Shown: positions 15,277 through 24,342 of the stretch, piece after piece
Layout of the letters: each line of letters opens with the position of its first letter
Numbering within the stretch: position 1 is the first letter of the stretch
From: RGIG9060 sp036307825
GTDB lineage: Bacteria; Spirochaetota; Spirochaetia; Treponematales; Treponemataceae
Reading direction: 5' to 3'
NCBI GenBank assembly: GCA_036307825.1
Contig: JAXJWW010000042.1
Span: forward strand, 1 to 64,000
Length of the DNA stretch: 64,000 bases
Program-made: the position numbers and the translations under genes
The notes under the pieces: model-generated
Told to the model about the DNA's origin: nothing
The model's database searches: none
What the model saw: the letters and a program-made list of their open reading frames with translations, nothing else

Positions 15277-17049
15277 CTATTTTTTCTTCTTTTTTGGTAC
15301 AAAAACAGGAATTTCATTAGCTTTTGCTTTTTCCATTTCTGCTTTTTTAGCCTTCATCAACTTGTTGATATAGATTTGTTGCACCATTGTTAAAATGTTA
15401 CTTACTGTCCAATACAACAACAATCCAGAAGGTGAATTATAGAAGATAAAGAAGAAAATGATAGGCATTCCGTACATCATAAACTTCATCTGACCATTTG
15501 ATTGAGTTGGTGTACTTGTACTTGTCATCTTTCCATAAAACAATTGAGATACCAAATAGATTACAGGTAAAATTCTAATTTGATTACCAAGTAAAGGAAG
15601 ATTGAATTTTAAAGTTGCAATACTATCACCTACTGAAAGGTCTGGAATCCAACCAGGTATAAACATAGCACCTCTAAATTCAAAATAATTGTTAAACAAG
15701 TTAAACATAGCAATAATCAATGGAAATTGAATTAAAAGTGGCAAACAACCAGATAAAGGATTATATCCAGTTTCCTTATAAAGTTTTGCCATTTCTTCGT
15801 TCATTTTCTGTGGATTATCTTTATACTTTGTTTGAATCTCTTGAATTTTTGGTTGAAATTCTTGCATCTTCAAAGTTGATTCAGAACTTTTCTTTGTAAG
15901 TGGATAAATTATCAATCGCAATAATATTGTCATAATGATAATTGCAACACCCCAGTTAGGAATAACTTTGTAAATCATTTCCATAATCCACTTCATTGCT
16001 ACTTCGAGCCATGATAACATACCTGAAGTTGTTAAACTATCATTTAATCTTAAATCAGAAAGTTTCCAATCATTATCTGTTGTTTTATTATAAATGCGTA
16101 AATCCTTTTCTGTTCGTGGACCTACATAAATATAATAAGTATCAGTTACATTATTTTTCAAAATTGGATGACGTGTAAGCATAACTTGTGCATTTGCGTA
16201 GTTATTTTGATCAAGTTGTGTAGAATAAACTACATCACCCATAGTACCTGAACTTTCAGGAACAACAAGGAAAGTAAAGTATTTTCCAGCAACACCAGTC
16301 CATAAATATTTTTTATCGAAAGTTTTCATTTGGTTATTACCAAGAACTTGTCTTTTTGCTTTATTTCCTGCAAAAGCCATAAAAGTACGATTTTCATACT
16401 TATCTTTCTTTCTATCAAAGTAAGGACCAATTTGTGGAGAAGTTCTTAAAGTATATGCTGAATTACTAAAATCAAGATATTCCATTTGATCGTTACCATC
16501 AATTGTAACATCAAGTTTGAAAAGATAATCGTTTTCGTTAAATGTGTATTTTTTTGTTAAAACAAAAGTACTACTTGAACCATCAAGATTTTTAACTGTA
16601 AATTCTTTAGAAAAACTATAAGTTAAATCATTATGCTTTGTAACTTTAAAATTTTCATTGATGATACTATTAACTGCATTTCCAAAAGAAATTGAACAGG
16701 CTCTATTCATTTCTGATACTGAATCAGCCATTTGAACATAACCTTCTTTATCCTTATGGTCTAAAAGCTCATAACTAATAATATCTCCACCCTTATTTGT
16801 AAGAGTGATTTTTGATTTTCCTGTATTTACGGTAATTTTTTCTTCTGGAATAGACTCTGAAGTATTATCAATAATTTGAGTAATATATTCTTCAGTTTGT
16901 TCAGATGAAGCTTGAACTTCTTCAGATACAACTACCTCTTGTTCTGTTGTAACAACTTTTTGAGGTGGGAAAAAATGATTTTGCAACAACATTGACCCAA
17001 TTAAAACAATTGACGAAAGAACAATAGCCCATATAGTATTTTTTTCCAT
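15277..17049 (-). CDS. yidC: Membrane protein insertase YidC
   Basis: A 590-aa YidC of the Gram-negative type. The first helix (IWAIVLSSIVLIGSMLLQNHFF) is followed by a large periplasmic beta domain (about 60-345), then the conserved insertase core: WGVAIIIMTILLRLIIYPLT, CLPLLIQFPLIIAMFNLFNN, FMMYGMPIIFFFIFYNSPSGLLLYW and a basic tail ending KKKKK. The Arg in the ILLRL helix is the hydrophilic-groove residue. It inserts membrane proteins alone or with Sec. The gene sits in the standard rpmH-rnpA-yidD-yidC-jag order. Confidence 0.96.
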   Translation of the reverse strand: MEKNTIWAIVLSSIVLIGSMLLQNHFFPPQKVVTTEQEVVVSEEVQASSEQTEEYITQIIDNTSESIPEEKITVNTGKSKITLTNKGGDIISYELLDHKDKEGYVQMADSVSEMNRACSISFGNAVNSIINENFKVTKHNDLTYSFSKEFTVKNLDGSSSTFVLTKKYTFNENDYLFKLDVTIDGNDQMEYLDFSNSAYTLRTSPQIGPYFDRKKDKYENRTFMAFAGNKAKRQVLGNNQMKTFDKKYLWTGVAGKYFTFLVVPESSGTMGDVVYSTQLDQNNYANAQVMLTRHPILKNNVTDTYYIYVGPRTEKDLRIYNKTTDNDWKLSDLRLNDSLTTSGMLSWLEVAMKWIMEMIYKVIPNWGVAIIIMTILLRLIIYPLTKKSSESTLKMQEFQPKIQEIQTKYKDNPQKMNEEMAKLYKETGYNPLSGCLPLLIQFPLIIAMFNLFNNYFEFRGAMFIPGWIPDLSVGDSIATLKFNLPLLGNQIRILPVIYLVSQLFYGKMTSTSTPTQSNGQMKFMMYGMPIIFFFIFYNSPSGLLLYWTVSNILTMVQQIYINKLMKAKKAEMEKAKANEIPVFVPKKKKK

Positions 17050-17063
17050 TTTTTTCTCCTAAC

Positions 17064-17285
17064 TTATGGAACAGGGTCATATCCACCTTTTGAAAAAGGA
17101 TGACACCTTAAGATTCTTTTAATTGAAAGATAAATTCCCTTAAAAGGACCATATTTTTCGATTGCTTGTAAAGCATAATTAGAACATGTAGGATAGAACC
17201 TACAACATGGAGGAAAAAGAGGAGAGATACAAACTTGATAAAACCGAATTACACAAACAAAAAATTTTTTAAAAAATTTTCTCAT
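17064..17285 (-). CDS. yidD: Membrane protein insertion efficiency factor YidD
   Basis: A protein of about 73 aa with the YidD hallmarks: IRFYQVCISPLFPPCCRFYPTCS, ALQAIEKYGPFKGIYLSIKRILRCHPF and KGGYDPVP. It helps membrane protein insertion together with YidC. The start at 17285 is chosen because its ATGA overlaps the rnpA stop, as is common in this cluster, and because the upstream in-frame extension lies inside rnpA. Confidence 0.93.
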   Translation of the reverse strand: MRKFFKKFFVCVIRFYQVCISPLFPPCCRFYPTCSNYALQAIEKYGPFKGIYLSIKRILRCHPFSKGGYDPVP

Positions 17286-17644
17286 ATCTGTATAATTCCA
17301 GCCTTTTGGCATAATAAACGAAATTGAGCACTTCGTTGATTGAAATCATCATTACCTGGATATACTAATAGTATCATATCGAATCCAGTTTTCATACTCA
17401 TCTTGTAATGTCTGTAAACTTCGCGACTTATGCGCTTAGATTTGTTTCTTTGTACGGCGTTTCCATAACCCCGTGGGATGGCAAAAGCAATTCTGTTAAT
17501 ACCAAGTTGATTAGGTAAATAAAAGAACTTTGCACCTTTAGTGCTAACTTTATTTCCCGTTTTGAACAACTTCTTAATATCTGAAGAGCGTTTTACTCGC
17601 TCTTTGCGAGTAAAACGTCCGGTTTTAAATAAGCCTGTTCCCAT
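17282..17644 (-). CDS. rnpA: Ribonuclease P protein component
   Basis: A 120-aa RNase P protein that assists the RNA subunit in maturing tRNA 5' ends. Family features are the N-terminal RSSDIKKLFKTGNKV, a central FAIPRGYGNAVQRNKSKRISREVYR (the conserved RNR-type basic helix, here QRNKSKRISRE) and the final strand. An AAGGA lies just ahead of the ATG. It lies between rpmH and yidD with an ATGA overlap to yidD. Confidence 0.93.
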   Translation of the reverse strand: MGTGLFKTGRFTRKERVKRSSDIKKLFKTGNKVSTKGAKFFYLPNQLGINRIAFAIPRGYGNAVQRNKSKRISREVYRHYKMSMKTGFDMILLVYPGNDDFNQRSAQFRLLCQKAGIIQI

Positions 17645-17660
17645 TCCTTTTTACGAATAA

Positions 17661-17816
17661 TTAGTATGGTTTCTTTTCGTCAGAAACAGAAAGCTTTTTG
17701 CGTCCTTTAGCTCTTCGTCTTTTTAATACCAAGCGACCACCACGAGTCTTCATTCTTGCACGAAATCCAAATTTTCTATTGCGTTTTACTTTACTTGGTT
17801 GATATGTTCGTAACAT
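17661..17816 (-). CDS. rpmH: 50S ribosomal protein L34
   Basis: A 51-aa protein starting MLRTYQPSKVKRNRKFGFRA and continuing through MKTRGGRLVLKRRRAKGRKKL, the full L34 pattern. A short tail (SVSDEKKPY) extends it slightly past the usual 44-47 residues. It stops 17 bases ahead of rnpA. It is a small gene that is easy to miss. Confidence 0.97.
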   Translation of the reverse strand: MLRTYQPSKVKRNRKFGFRARMKTRGGRLVLKRRRAKGRKKLSVSDEKKPY

Positions 17817-17904
17817 AGAACACGTCTCCTTTATGTTAAGACTTACTTTTATAAGTCTTGAATTTTGCTATTAAAGTGATTATAGGTTTTTAACATTATC
17901 ATAT

Positions 17905-18414
17905 TTATTCGTCTTTGGTCAATATATCTTTTTTTATTTTATCAATTTCTTTCTTCAATTTATTAAAATTTTCCATTAAATCTTTAGGTAAATCCTTATT
18001 TACATCAAAATTTTTTATCAATTCTTCTTTTTCTATAGTTTCAAATTTATTTTTAGGCATTTCAACATCTGGTAATTTAAAATTTGTTCCCTTTAACCTA
18101 AAAGATAAATATTTTATTTCTAATTCCGGAACTTTTTGTTTTAAACCTCTTAAAATATAAGAATTATACATTTGTAAAGTTTGAATATATCCCGGATGAT
18201 CTGTTTCTATAAGTAAAACTTTATTTTTTAAATCAATTACTTTAGTGTGCGATACTAATAAATTTCCAATATTTTTGTTTGTTCTAGAATTTATAGACAT
18301 TAAAACTGATTTCCATGAATTAATCATATTTATATTATCATTCATTTTTTCAGTAGAAATATTTTCAAAAATATTACTAATTATTTCATCTACTTTTCTA
18401 TAAGGTTCGCTCAC
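17905..18414 (-). CDS. DciA-type protein (DUF721)
   Basis: A 169-aa protein. Residues about 20-100 fit DUF721/DciA: a W at the start of a helix (INSWKSVLMSI), then VSHTKVIDLKNKVLLIETDHPGYIQTLQMYN. DciA is the common bacterial loader of the DnaB helicase, which suits its place in the dnaA-dnaN-recF cluster. Translation starts at a GTG and overlaps recF by 17 bases. The C-terminal half is charged and helical and is not conserved with known domains. Confidence 0.8.
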   Translation of the reverse strand: MSEPYRKVDEIISNIFENISTEKMNDNINMINSWKSVLMSINSRTNKNIGNLLVSHTKVIDLKNKVLLIETDHPGYIQTLQMYNSYILRGLKQKVPELEIKYLSFRLKGTNFKLPDVEMPKNKFETIEKEELIKNFDVNKDLPKDLMENFNKLKKEIDKIKKDILTKDE

Positions 18415-19489
18415 TCCAACTTCCTTTTTCTATAAAATAAATTTTTGTTGTAGTTCTTTTATATTTCTCATAAGGTTCGCCTGGCAAAAATGTACAAAAT
18501 AACTGGTCGTATTCAGGTAAAAACGAAGTAACTTTTTGTCTTTTATCAGGATCTAATTCTAACAAAACATCATCCATAAGCAAAATGGGTTTTTTATTTG
18601 TTATTTCAGAGAAATATTGTGCTTGTGCAATTCTCAAAATTATTGAAAGTAACCTTCTTTGTCCAGTTGATGCTGATGGAACATATTGTTTTTCATCTTT
18701 TACAAATCTTATTTTATCTCTATGAGGACCAGACATTGTTGTTCCCATAATTTTATCCATATCACGTTTTTCTTTTAATAATTCTAAAATTTCATTTATA
18801 TCTTTTGTTTTCCAAGCTGGAGAATAAACTATAGAAACTCCATCAATACCTGTAATTTTTTCGAATAAATTTCCAAAAATTCTATTAAACTGATAAACAG
18901 CATTTTTTCTTTTAGAAATTATTTCTTTTCCTGTTTCAGCAAGTTGAAAATCAAAAATATCTAGTGTTTCATATTTTTTTTCTTTTAACAAAATATTTCT
19001 GTTTTTAAGAATTTTTTTATATTTTCTAAGAATATCTATATAAACTACATCATACATTGCCAAAGATTGATCTAAAAAAAATCTTTTTCTTTCAGGTTCA
19101 CCAATAACAAAGTCTAAATCTTCATGACAAAATAAAACACAAGGAATTGTATTTATAATTTCTTTTTTATCTTTTATTTTTTTTCCGTTTTTTTCAATAA
19201 TTTTTTTTATATTTTTTGAAGAATCATAATATGTATTTATGGTATGAGAAATACCATTTTCTTCTCTAAAAAATGATTTAATAAAATAATTAGATTCACC
19301 AAATTTTACAATTTCAGAATCTGAATGAGTTTTAAAAGAATTTCCATAAGAAGACATATAAATTGCTTCTAAAAGATTACTTTTTCCTTGACCATTTTCT
19401 CCAACAAAATAGACCTCCTTTGAAAGAAGGTCTATTATTTTATTTTCAAGATTTCTAAAATTATTTAAACTTAAAGATAAAAGAGGCAA
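18398..19489 (-). CDS. recF: DNA replication and repair protein RecF
   Basis: A 363-aa SMC-like ATPase. Walker A is VGENGQGKSNLLEAIYMSSYG near residue 32, the signature region is SASTGQRRLLSIILRIAQA, and Walker B is PILLMDDVLLELDPDKR. RecF loads RecA at gaps through RecO and RecR. It begins 3 bases after dnaN and overlaps the DciA-type gene, as in the classic origin operon. The start is an ATG with the normal first strand PLLSLSLNNFRNLEN. Confidence 0.95.
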   Translation of the reverse strand: MPLLSLSLNNFRNLENKIIDLLSKEVYFVGENGQGKSNLLEAIYMSSYGNSFKTHSDSEIVKFGESNYFIKSFFREENGISHTINTYYDSSKNIKKIIEKNGKKIKDKKEIINTIPCVLFCHEDLDFVIGEPERKRFFLDQSLAMYDVVYIDILRKYKKILKNRNILLKEKKYETLDIFDFQLAETGKEIISKRKNAVYQFNRIFGNLFEKITGIDGVSIVYSPAWKTKDINEILELLKEKRDMDKIMGTTMSGPHRDKIRFVKDEKQYVPSASTGQRRLLSIILRIAQAQYFSEITNKKPILLMDDVLLELDPDKRQKVTSFLPEYDQLFCTFLPGEPYEKYKRTTTKIYFIEKGSWSERTL

Positions 19490-19492
19490 ATA

Positions 19493-20605
19493 TTACTCCA
19501 TTTGCATTGGCATGATGATATGGAAGAAATCTGAAACAGGTTCAGATTTAAGAGTAATTGCTTTCATTCCATTTTCTGAAGGAGTAAATTCAAATCTTAA
19601 TCTATCTGTATTTATAACTTTTACAGGTTCTTCAATGTAAGTATAATTGAACGCCATTTCAACTTCTGGACCATCATACATACATGGAATTTCTTCTTTT
19701 GCAACACCAAGTTCAGATTCTTGTGAAGTAATTGTTAAAATTCCAGAATTTATTTTGAAGTAAACTCTATGTGATTTTTGTTCAACAAAAAGACTTACAC
19801 GTTTTAATGCATCAACTAAATCTTTTTTATCAACTTCAAAGAATGATTCTTGATTTTCAGGAATAACTCTTTGATAGTTAGGAAATTGTCCATCAATTAA
19901 AACTGAAGTAAAATTAAATGTTCCAAATTTAAAGAAAATCATTTTATCAACAACAGCAACACTAATATTACCTTCTGATGGAGCTCTTTTTAAAATGATA
20001 TTAAAAATTTTTGGTGGAACAATTGCATTTTCAAAATTAGAAACACCTTGGCAAAGTGGTTTTTGAATGATAGAAAGTCTTCTTCCATCTGTTCCTACCA
20101 TAACCAAATCATCACCTTTTTTCTCAAAGAAAATACCGTTCATAAATAATCGTTTTTCATCATCTGAAACAGCAAAAATTGTTTGATTTATCATTTCTTT
20201 TAAATCTGATGCCGGAACTTCAAAATATGGAACATTTTCTGTTGAAGCAAATTCAGGAAACTTATCACTTGCCATACTTTTTAGTGTAAATTTAACTTTT
20301 TTAGAAATAGGTTTAATTATAACAGTTGTATCATCTTGATTAAATTCTATTTCACCTGATGGTAAAGAATTAAGAATACTTACAAATTTATCACAAAATA
20401 CTGTTGTTGTACCATTTTCTTGAACTTCTACAGGAATTCTTGTTTCAAAATTAACCTTAATGTCTGTTGCTTTTATTGTTAAAGTATCATCTTCTGCAAT
20501 AAATAAAACATTAGAAAGTATAGAAGTAACATTTTTTGTTGCAATAATTTCTTGTGCTATTGCAATTTCTTTCATCATAGAATCTTTATCGAATGTAAAT
20601 TTCAT
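19493..20605 (-). CDS. dnaN: DNA polymerase III beta subunit (sliding clamp)
   Basis: A 370-aa clamp protein with the start MKFTFDKDSMMKEIAIAQEIIATKN, DGRRLSIIQKPL and the C-terminal end MPMQME region, a variant of the usual MPMRL. It forms the dimeric ring that tethers polymerase. A GGAGG lies seven bases ahead of the ATG. It is the first gene after the putative oriC and is followed by recF. Confidence 0.96.
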   Translation of the reverse strand: MKFTFDKDSMMKEIAIAQEIIATKNVTSILSNVLFIAEDDTLTIKATDIKVNFETRIPVEVQENGTTTVFCDKFVSILNSLPSGEIEFNQDDTTVIIKPISKKVKFTLKSMASDKFPEFASTENVPYFEVPASDLKEMINQTIFAVSDDEKRLFMNGIFFEKKGDDLVMVGTDGRRLSIIQKPLCQGVSNFENAIVPPKIFNIILKRAPSEGNISVAVVDKMIFFKFGTFNFTSVLIDGQFPNYQRVIPENQESFFEVDKKDLVDALKRVSLFVEQKSHRVYFKINSGILTITSQESELGVAKEEIPCMYDGPEVEMAFNYTYIEEPVKVINTDRLRFEFTPSENGMKAITLKSEPVSDFFHIIMPMQME

Positions 20606-20830
20606 AATTCCTCCATTTTAACCTAATATTATATATTTATATAAATAAGTTATAGTATTAGTAGTACTTGTGGAAATCTGGAAAACTAAGTTAATTCTTT
20701 ATAATTAAAGAAAATATAAAACTAATAAGTTAGTATATTTTAATTTTTATTTTTCCACATTTCTACAAAAAAATATTTTTTTAACATTGTTTACACATAA
20801 TTATAACATATTATCCACAAGTTTTTAAAG
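20606..20830. other. Putative chromosomal origin (oriC) between dnaA and dnaN
   Basis: This 225-base, strongly AT-rich gap holds DnaA-box-like sites: a perfect TTATCCACA at 20811-20819, TTTTCCACA at 20751-20759, and a reverse-strand TTTCCACAA at 20668-20676. A weaker TTTACACAT lies near 20790. Runs of A and T between the boxes could act as the unwinding region. Location between dnaA and dnaN is a standard bacterial origin position. Function is inferred. Confidence 0.7.
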
Positions 20831-22213
20831 TTATTTTTTATAATCTTTTATTGCTCGTTTTAACATTTCTAATGTTGTGTGAACTGTTGGATCAGTGTTT
20901 AACTGTTCTTCAACTTTTTGACAAGAATGTAAAACAGTTGTGTGGTCTCTTCCTCCAAATTCTGAACCAATTTCTGTTGTTGAATGTTCAGTTAGTTCTC
21001 TTGCTATAAACATAGCAAATTGTCTTGGAATTACAATATTTTTATTTCTTTTTTTACCCTTTAAATCTGATAATGAAATTCCGTATTTTTCTGCGATAAC
21101 TTTTTGTATAACCTCTATAGTAATATTTCCTTGTTTAGGATCACTAAATGAATCTCTTAATAAATGTCTTGCATTTTCTAGTGTAATTTCTTGTTCCATA
21201 AGTTCAGCAAAAGCTTTTACTTTAGTAAGAGCTGCTTCCAAATCTCGAACATTACTACAAACATTTTTAGCAATTAATTCAATTACTTCAACTGGAATTT
21301 TAATTTTTTCGTTTTCTATCTTTTTTTGTAAGATTGCTACACGAGTTTCATATTGAGGTGCTTGTAAATCAACAGAAAGTCCACGACCAAATCTTGAAAC
21401 TAATCTTTCATTCATATCTTTTAATTCAGTAACTGGACGGTCACAAGTAAAAACTAATTGTTTATTACTGTTATATAAAGCTTCAAATGTGTTAAAAAGT
21501 TCTTCTTGAGTTTCTTTTTTTCCCATAAGAAAGTGAATATCATCAAGTAAAAGAACATCAGCGCTTCTATATTTATTTTTGAATTTATTTATATTAGGTC
21601 CAATTGATTGAACAAATTCATTTGTAAAATTTTCAGCAGTTACATAAATAACATTTGATTCTTTTTCTTTAAAAATCATATTACCTATTGATTCCATAAG
21701 GTGAGTTTTACCAAGTCCAACTCCTCCATAAATTAACACAGGGTTATAAGCTTTTCCTGGATTTTTTGCTACTGCTAGAGAAGCATTATAAGCAAAAGAG
21801 TTATTATCACCTTTTACAAAATTATCAAAAGTATATTTTTCGTTTAATTGAGAATGTTTTTTTTGTTCAACCTTAATTTCATTTTTTTCAATAATTTGAG
21901 GTTCATTTTTAACTTCAACATCATTTATTGGTGTTGAATAAGAATTCATATTATTGTCGATAGTTAATTCAATCTTTATATTATAACCAGATATTTCTTT
22001 TAATTTTATTTCAATTTGAGATGTATATCCACTAGAAATCATTCTATCTCTAACAAAAGTAGAAGGAACAGCCGCAATAACTTTTAATTCCTTTGAATCA
22101 ACATACTTTATCATGAAAAAACATAATTCGTTTTGTTTACCTTGTTTTGTAAGATCTTCTTTTATTTGAGAGATAACTTCGTTAAAAAAAATATTATAAT
22201 TAAAAGATTCCAT
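20831..22213 (-). CDS. dnaA: Chromosomal replication initiator DnaA
   Basis: A protein of about 460 aa. Domain I starts at MESFNYNIFFNEVISQIKED. A short variable linker carries KVEQKKHSQ, then comes the AAA+ domain with Walker A YGGVGLGKTHLM, Walker B LLLDDIHFLMGK, and sensor segments. The C-terminal DNA-binding domain contains FGGRDHTTVLHSCQKV. A GTG start 35 codons upstream exists but lies in low-complexity sequence without family similarity, so 22213 is preferred. It reads away from gyrB, toward the origin. Confidence 0.95.
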   Translation of the reverse strand: MESFNYNIFFNEVISQIKEDLTKQGKQNELCFFMIKYVDSKELKVIAAVPSTFVRDRMISSGYTSQIEIKLKEISGYNIKIELTIDNNMNSYSTPINDVEVKNEPQIIEKNEIKVEQKKHSQLNEKYTFDNFVKGDNNSFAYNASLAVAKNPGKAYNPVLIYGGVGLGKTHLMESIGNMIFKEKESNVIYVTAENFTNEFVQSIGPNINKFKNKYRSADVLLLDDIHFLMGKKETQEELFNTFEALYNSNKQLVFTCDRPVTELKDMNERLVSRFGRGLSVDLQAPQYETRVAILQKKIENEKIKIPVEVIELIAKNVCSNVRDLEAALTKVKAFAELMEQEITLENARHLLRDSFSDPKQGNITIEVIQKVIAEKYGISLSDLKGKKRNKNIVIPRQFAMFIARELTEHSTTEIGSEFGGRDHTTVLHSCQKVEEQLNTDPTVHTTLEMLKRAIKDYKK

Positions 22214-22356
22214 AGGCACATTATAAACCGCCTTTACTTTTTTTAGCAATATAGATATACTAAAATTCGCAAAATTTTCACTATATATATAGTTTTTATT
22301 TTGGATAAAAAAATTCACTTTTTAGCAATTCTTAGCTTAAAAAAATAGGAAAAAAA

Positions 22357-24318
22357 ATGAGTACAGCTTATTCAGCAGGTAATATTCAAGTTCTTAAAGG
22401 ATTAGAAGCCGTTAGAAAAAGACCTGGTATGTATATTGGTTCTACAGGTCCAACTGGTTTACATCACTTAGTTTATGAAGTTGTAGATAACTCTATAGAT
22501 GAAGCAATGGCAGGTCATTGTAAAGAAATTCTTGTTGTTCTTGAAAAAAATGATATTGTTCGTGTTGAAGATGATGGTCGTGGTATTCCAGTTGATATTC
22601 ACCCTACTGAAGGTGTAAGTGCTTTGGAACTTGTTTTAACACGTTTACATACTGGTGGTAAATTCGATAAAGGTTCATATAAAGTTTCTGGTGGTTTACA
22701 TGGTGTTGGTGTTTCTTGTGTAAATGCCTTATCAGATTGGCTAGAAGCAACAATTTGTAGAGATGGACATATTTATCAACAAAAATATGAAAGAGGAATT
22801 CCTAAATCTAAAGTTGAAAAAGTTGGCGATACAGATAAACATGGAACTATAATTCGTTGGAAAGCTGATAAAACTATTTTTACAGAAACAACAACATATA
22901 ATTATGATACGTTAAAAGATCGTCTTAGAGAATTAGCATTCTTGAATAAGGGAATCGTAATTGTTTTCCGTGATGAAAGATTAGAAACTCCAAAAGAAGA
23001 AGTTTTACAGTTTGAAGGTGGTATCAATCAGTTTGTTCAAATGATTGATGAAGGAAAAACAATTATTCCTCAAGAGCCAATTTATATTAACGAAGAGAGA
23101 GATGATGTTATTACAGAAATTTCGATGCATTATAATAATTCGTTTAATGAATATATTAGAACTTATGTAAACGATATCAATACTCGAGACGGTGGAACTC
23201 ATCTTGAAGGTTTTAAAACTGCTCTTACTTTTGTTTTAAATAAATGTTTAGAAAATAATGAAAAACTTAAAAAACAATTTGAAAAAGATACAGGTGATAA
23301 AAATAAAAAACCAGATGATAAAGGTGAAAAACTTATAGGTGAAGATGTTCGCTCTGGTTTAACTTGTGTTATTTCTATGAAAGTTCCAGAACCTGAATTT
23401 GTTGGACAGACAAAAGATAAACTTGGAAATACAGAAGTAGGAACAATTGTAAATCAAATTGTAAAAGAAAAATTAACTCTATATTTTGAACAAAATCCAC
23501 AAATTGCAGAAATTATTCTTAAAAAAGCGATGGATGAAGCAAAAGCCAGAATTGCTGCTCGAAAAGCTAAAGACAATATGCGTAAAAAAACAATGTCTGA
23601 TGGTTTTGGGCTTCCAGAAAAACTTTCTGACTGTTCATTAAAAAATCCTGAAATTTGTGAAGTATACATAGTCGAAGGAGATTCTGCTGGTGGTTCAGCA
23701 AAGAAAGGTCGAGATCCAAAAACACAAGCAATTCTTCCACTTTGGGGAAAAATGCTCAATGTTGAAAAAGTTCGCCCAGAAAAAGTTATGAACAACGATA
23801 AACTTACACCAGTTATTGCTTCTTTAGGTACAGGTTTTGGAAAAGATTTTAACATCGAAAAATTACGCTATCATAAAATTATTATCATGGCCGATGCCGA
23901 TGTTGACGGTAGTCATATTAGAACTTTGCTTTTAACTTTCTTTTTTAGATATATGCCACAACTTATTGAAAACGGACATATTTATCTGGCGATGCCACCT
24001 TTGTATAAAGTTCAAGCAAAAGGAAAGGGGAAAGAACCAATTTATTGTTATTCCGATGCAGAAAGAGATGCTGCTCTTGAATCATTAGGAGAAGAACGAG
24101 ATAAAGCTGATATTCAGCGATATAAAGGTCTTGGTGAAATGGATGGTAAACAACTTTGGGAAACAACAATGGATCCTGCAACAAGAAAAATGCGAGTTGT
24201 TACAATTCCAGATGCAATAGAAGCTGATAGAATTTTTAGTGTTTGTATGGGTGAAGAAGTTGAACCTAGACGAAACTTTATAGAAGCAAATTCAAGTTAC
24301 GCAAACTTGGATATTTAA
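22357..24318 (+). CDS. gyrB: DNA gyrase subunit B
   Basis: A 653-aa type IIA topoisomerase subunit. The GHKL ATPase is RKRPGMYIGSTGPTGLHHLVYE, DNSIDEAMAGH and GGLHGVGVSCVNALS. TOPRIM motifs are VEGDSAGGSAKKGRDP, ILPLWGKMLNVEK and DADVDGSHIRTLLL. A lysine/aspartate-rich insertion (EKDTGDKNKKPDDKGEKL) sits between the transducer strands at about 310-330. It is divergent from dnaA and 24 bases ahead of gyrA. Confidence 0.96.
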   Translation: MSTAYSAGNIQVLKGLEAVRKRPGMYIGSTGPTGLHHLVYEVVDNSIDEAMAGHCKEILVVLEKNDIVRVEDDGRGIPVDIHPTEGVSALELVLTRLHTGGKFDKGSYKVSGGLHGVGVSCVNALSDWLEATICRDGHIYQQKYERGIPKSKVEKVGDTDKHGTIIRWKADKTIFTETTTYNYDTLKDRLRELAFLNKGIVIVFRDERLETPKEEVLQFEGGINQFVQMIDEGKTIIPQEPIYINEERDDVITEISMHYNNSFNEYIRTYVNDINTRDGGTHLEGFKTALTFVLNKCLENNEKLKKQFEKDTGDKNKKPDDKGEKLIGEDVRSGLTCVISMKVPEPEFVGQTKDKLGNTEVGTIVNQIVKEKLTLYFEQNPQIAEIILKKAMDEAKARIAARKAKDNMRKKTMSDGFGLPEKLSDCSLKNPEICEVYIVEGDSAGGSAKKGRDPKTQAILPLWGKMLNVEKVRPEKVMNNDKLTPVIASLGTGFGKDFNIEKLRYHKIIIMADADVDGSHIRTLLLTFFFRYMPQLIENGHIYLAMPPLYKVQAKGKGKEPIYCYSDAERDAALESLGEERDKADIQRYKGLGEMDGKQLWETTMDPATRKMRVVTIPDAIEADRIFSVCMGEEVEPRRNFIEANSSYANLDI

Positions 24319-24342
24319 AATTGATTTTTAAGGAAATACGAT

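Noticed and set aside
22214..22318. N-terminal extension of DnaA from a GTG at 22318
   Set aside because: The extension is low-complexity, lies in the promoter region, and does not resemble DnaA domain I, which begins at the internal ATG.
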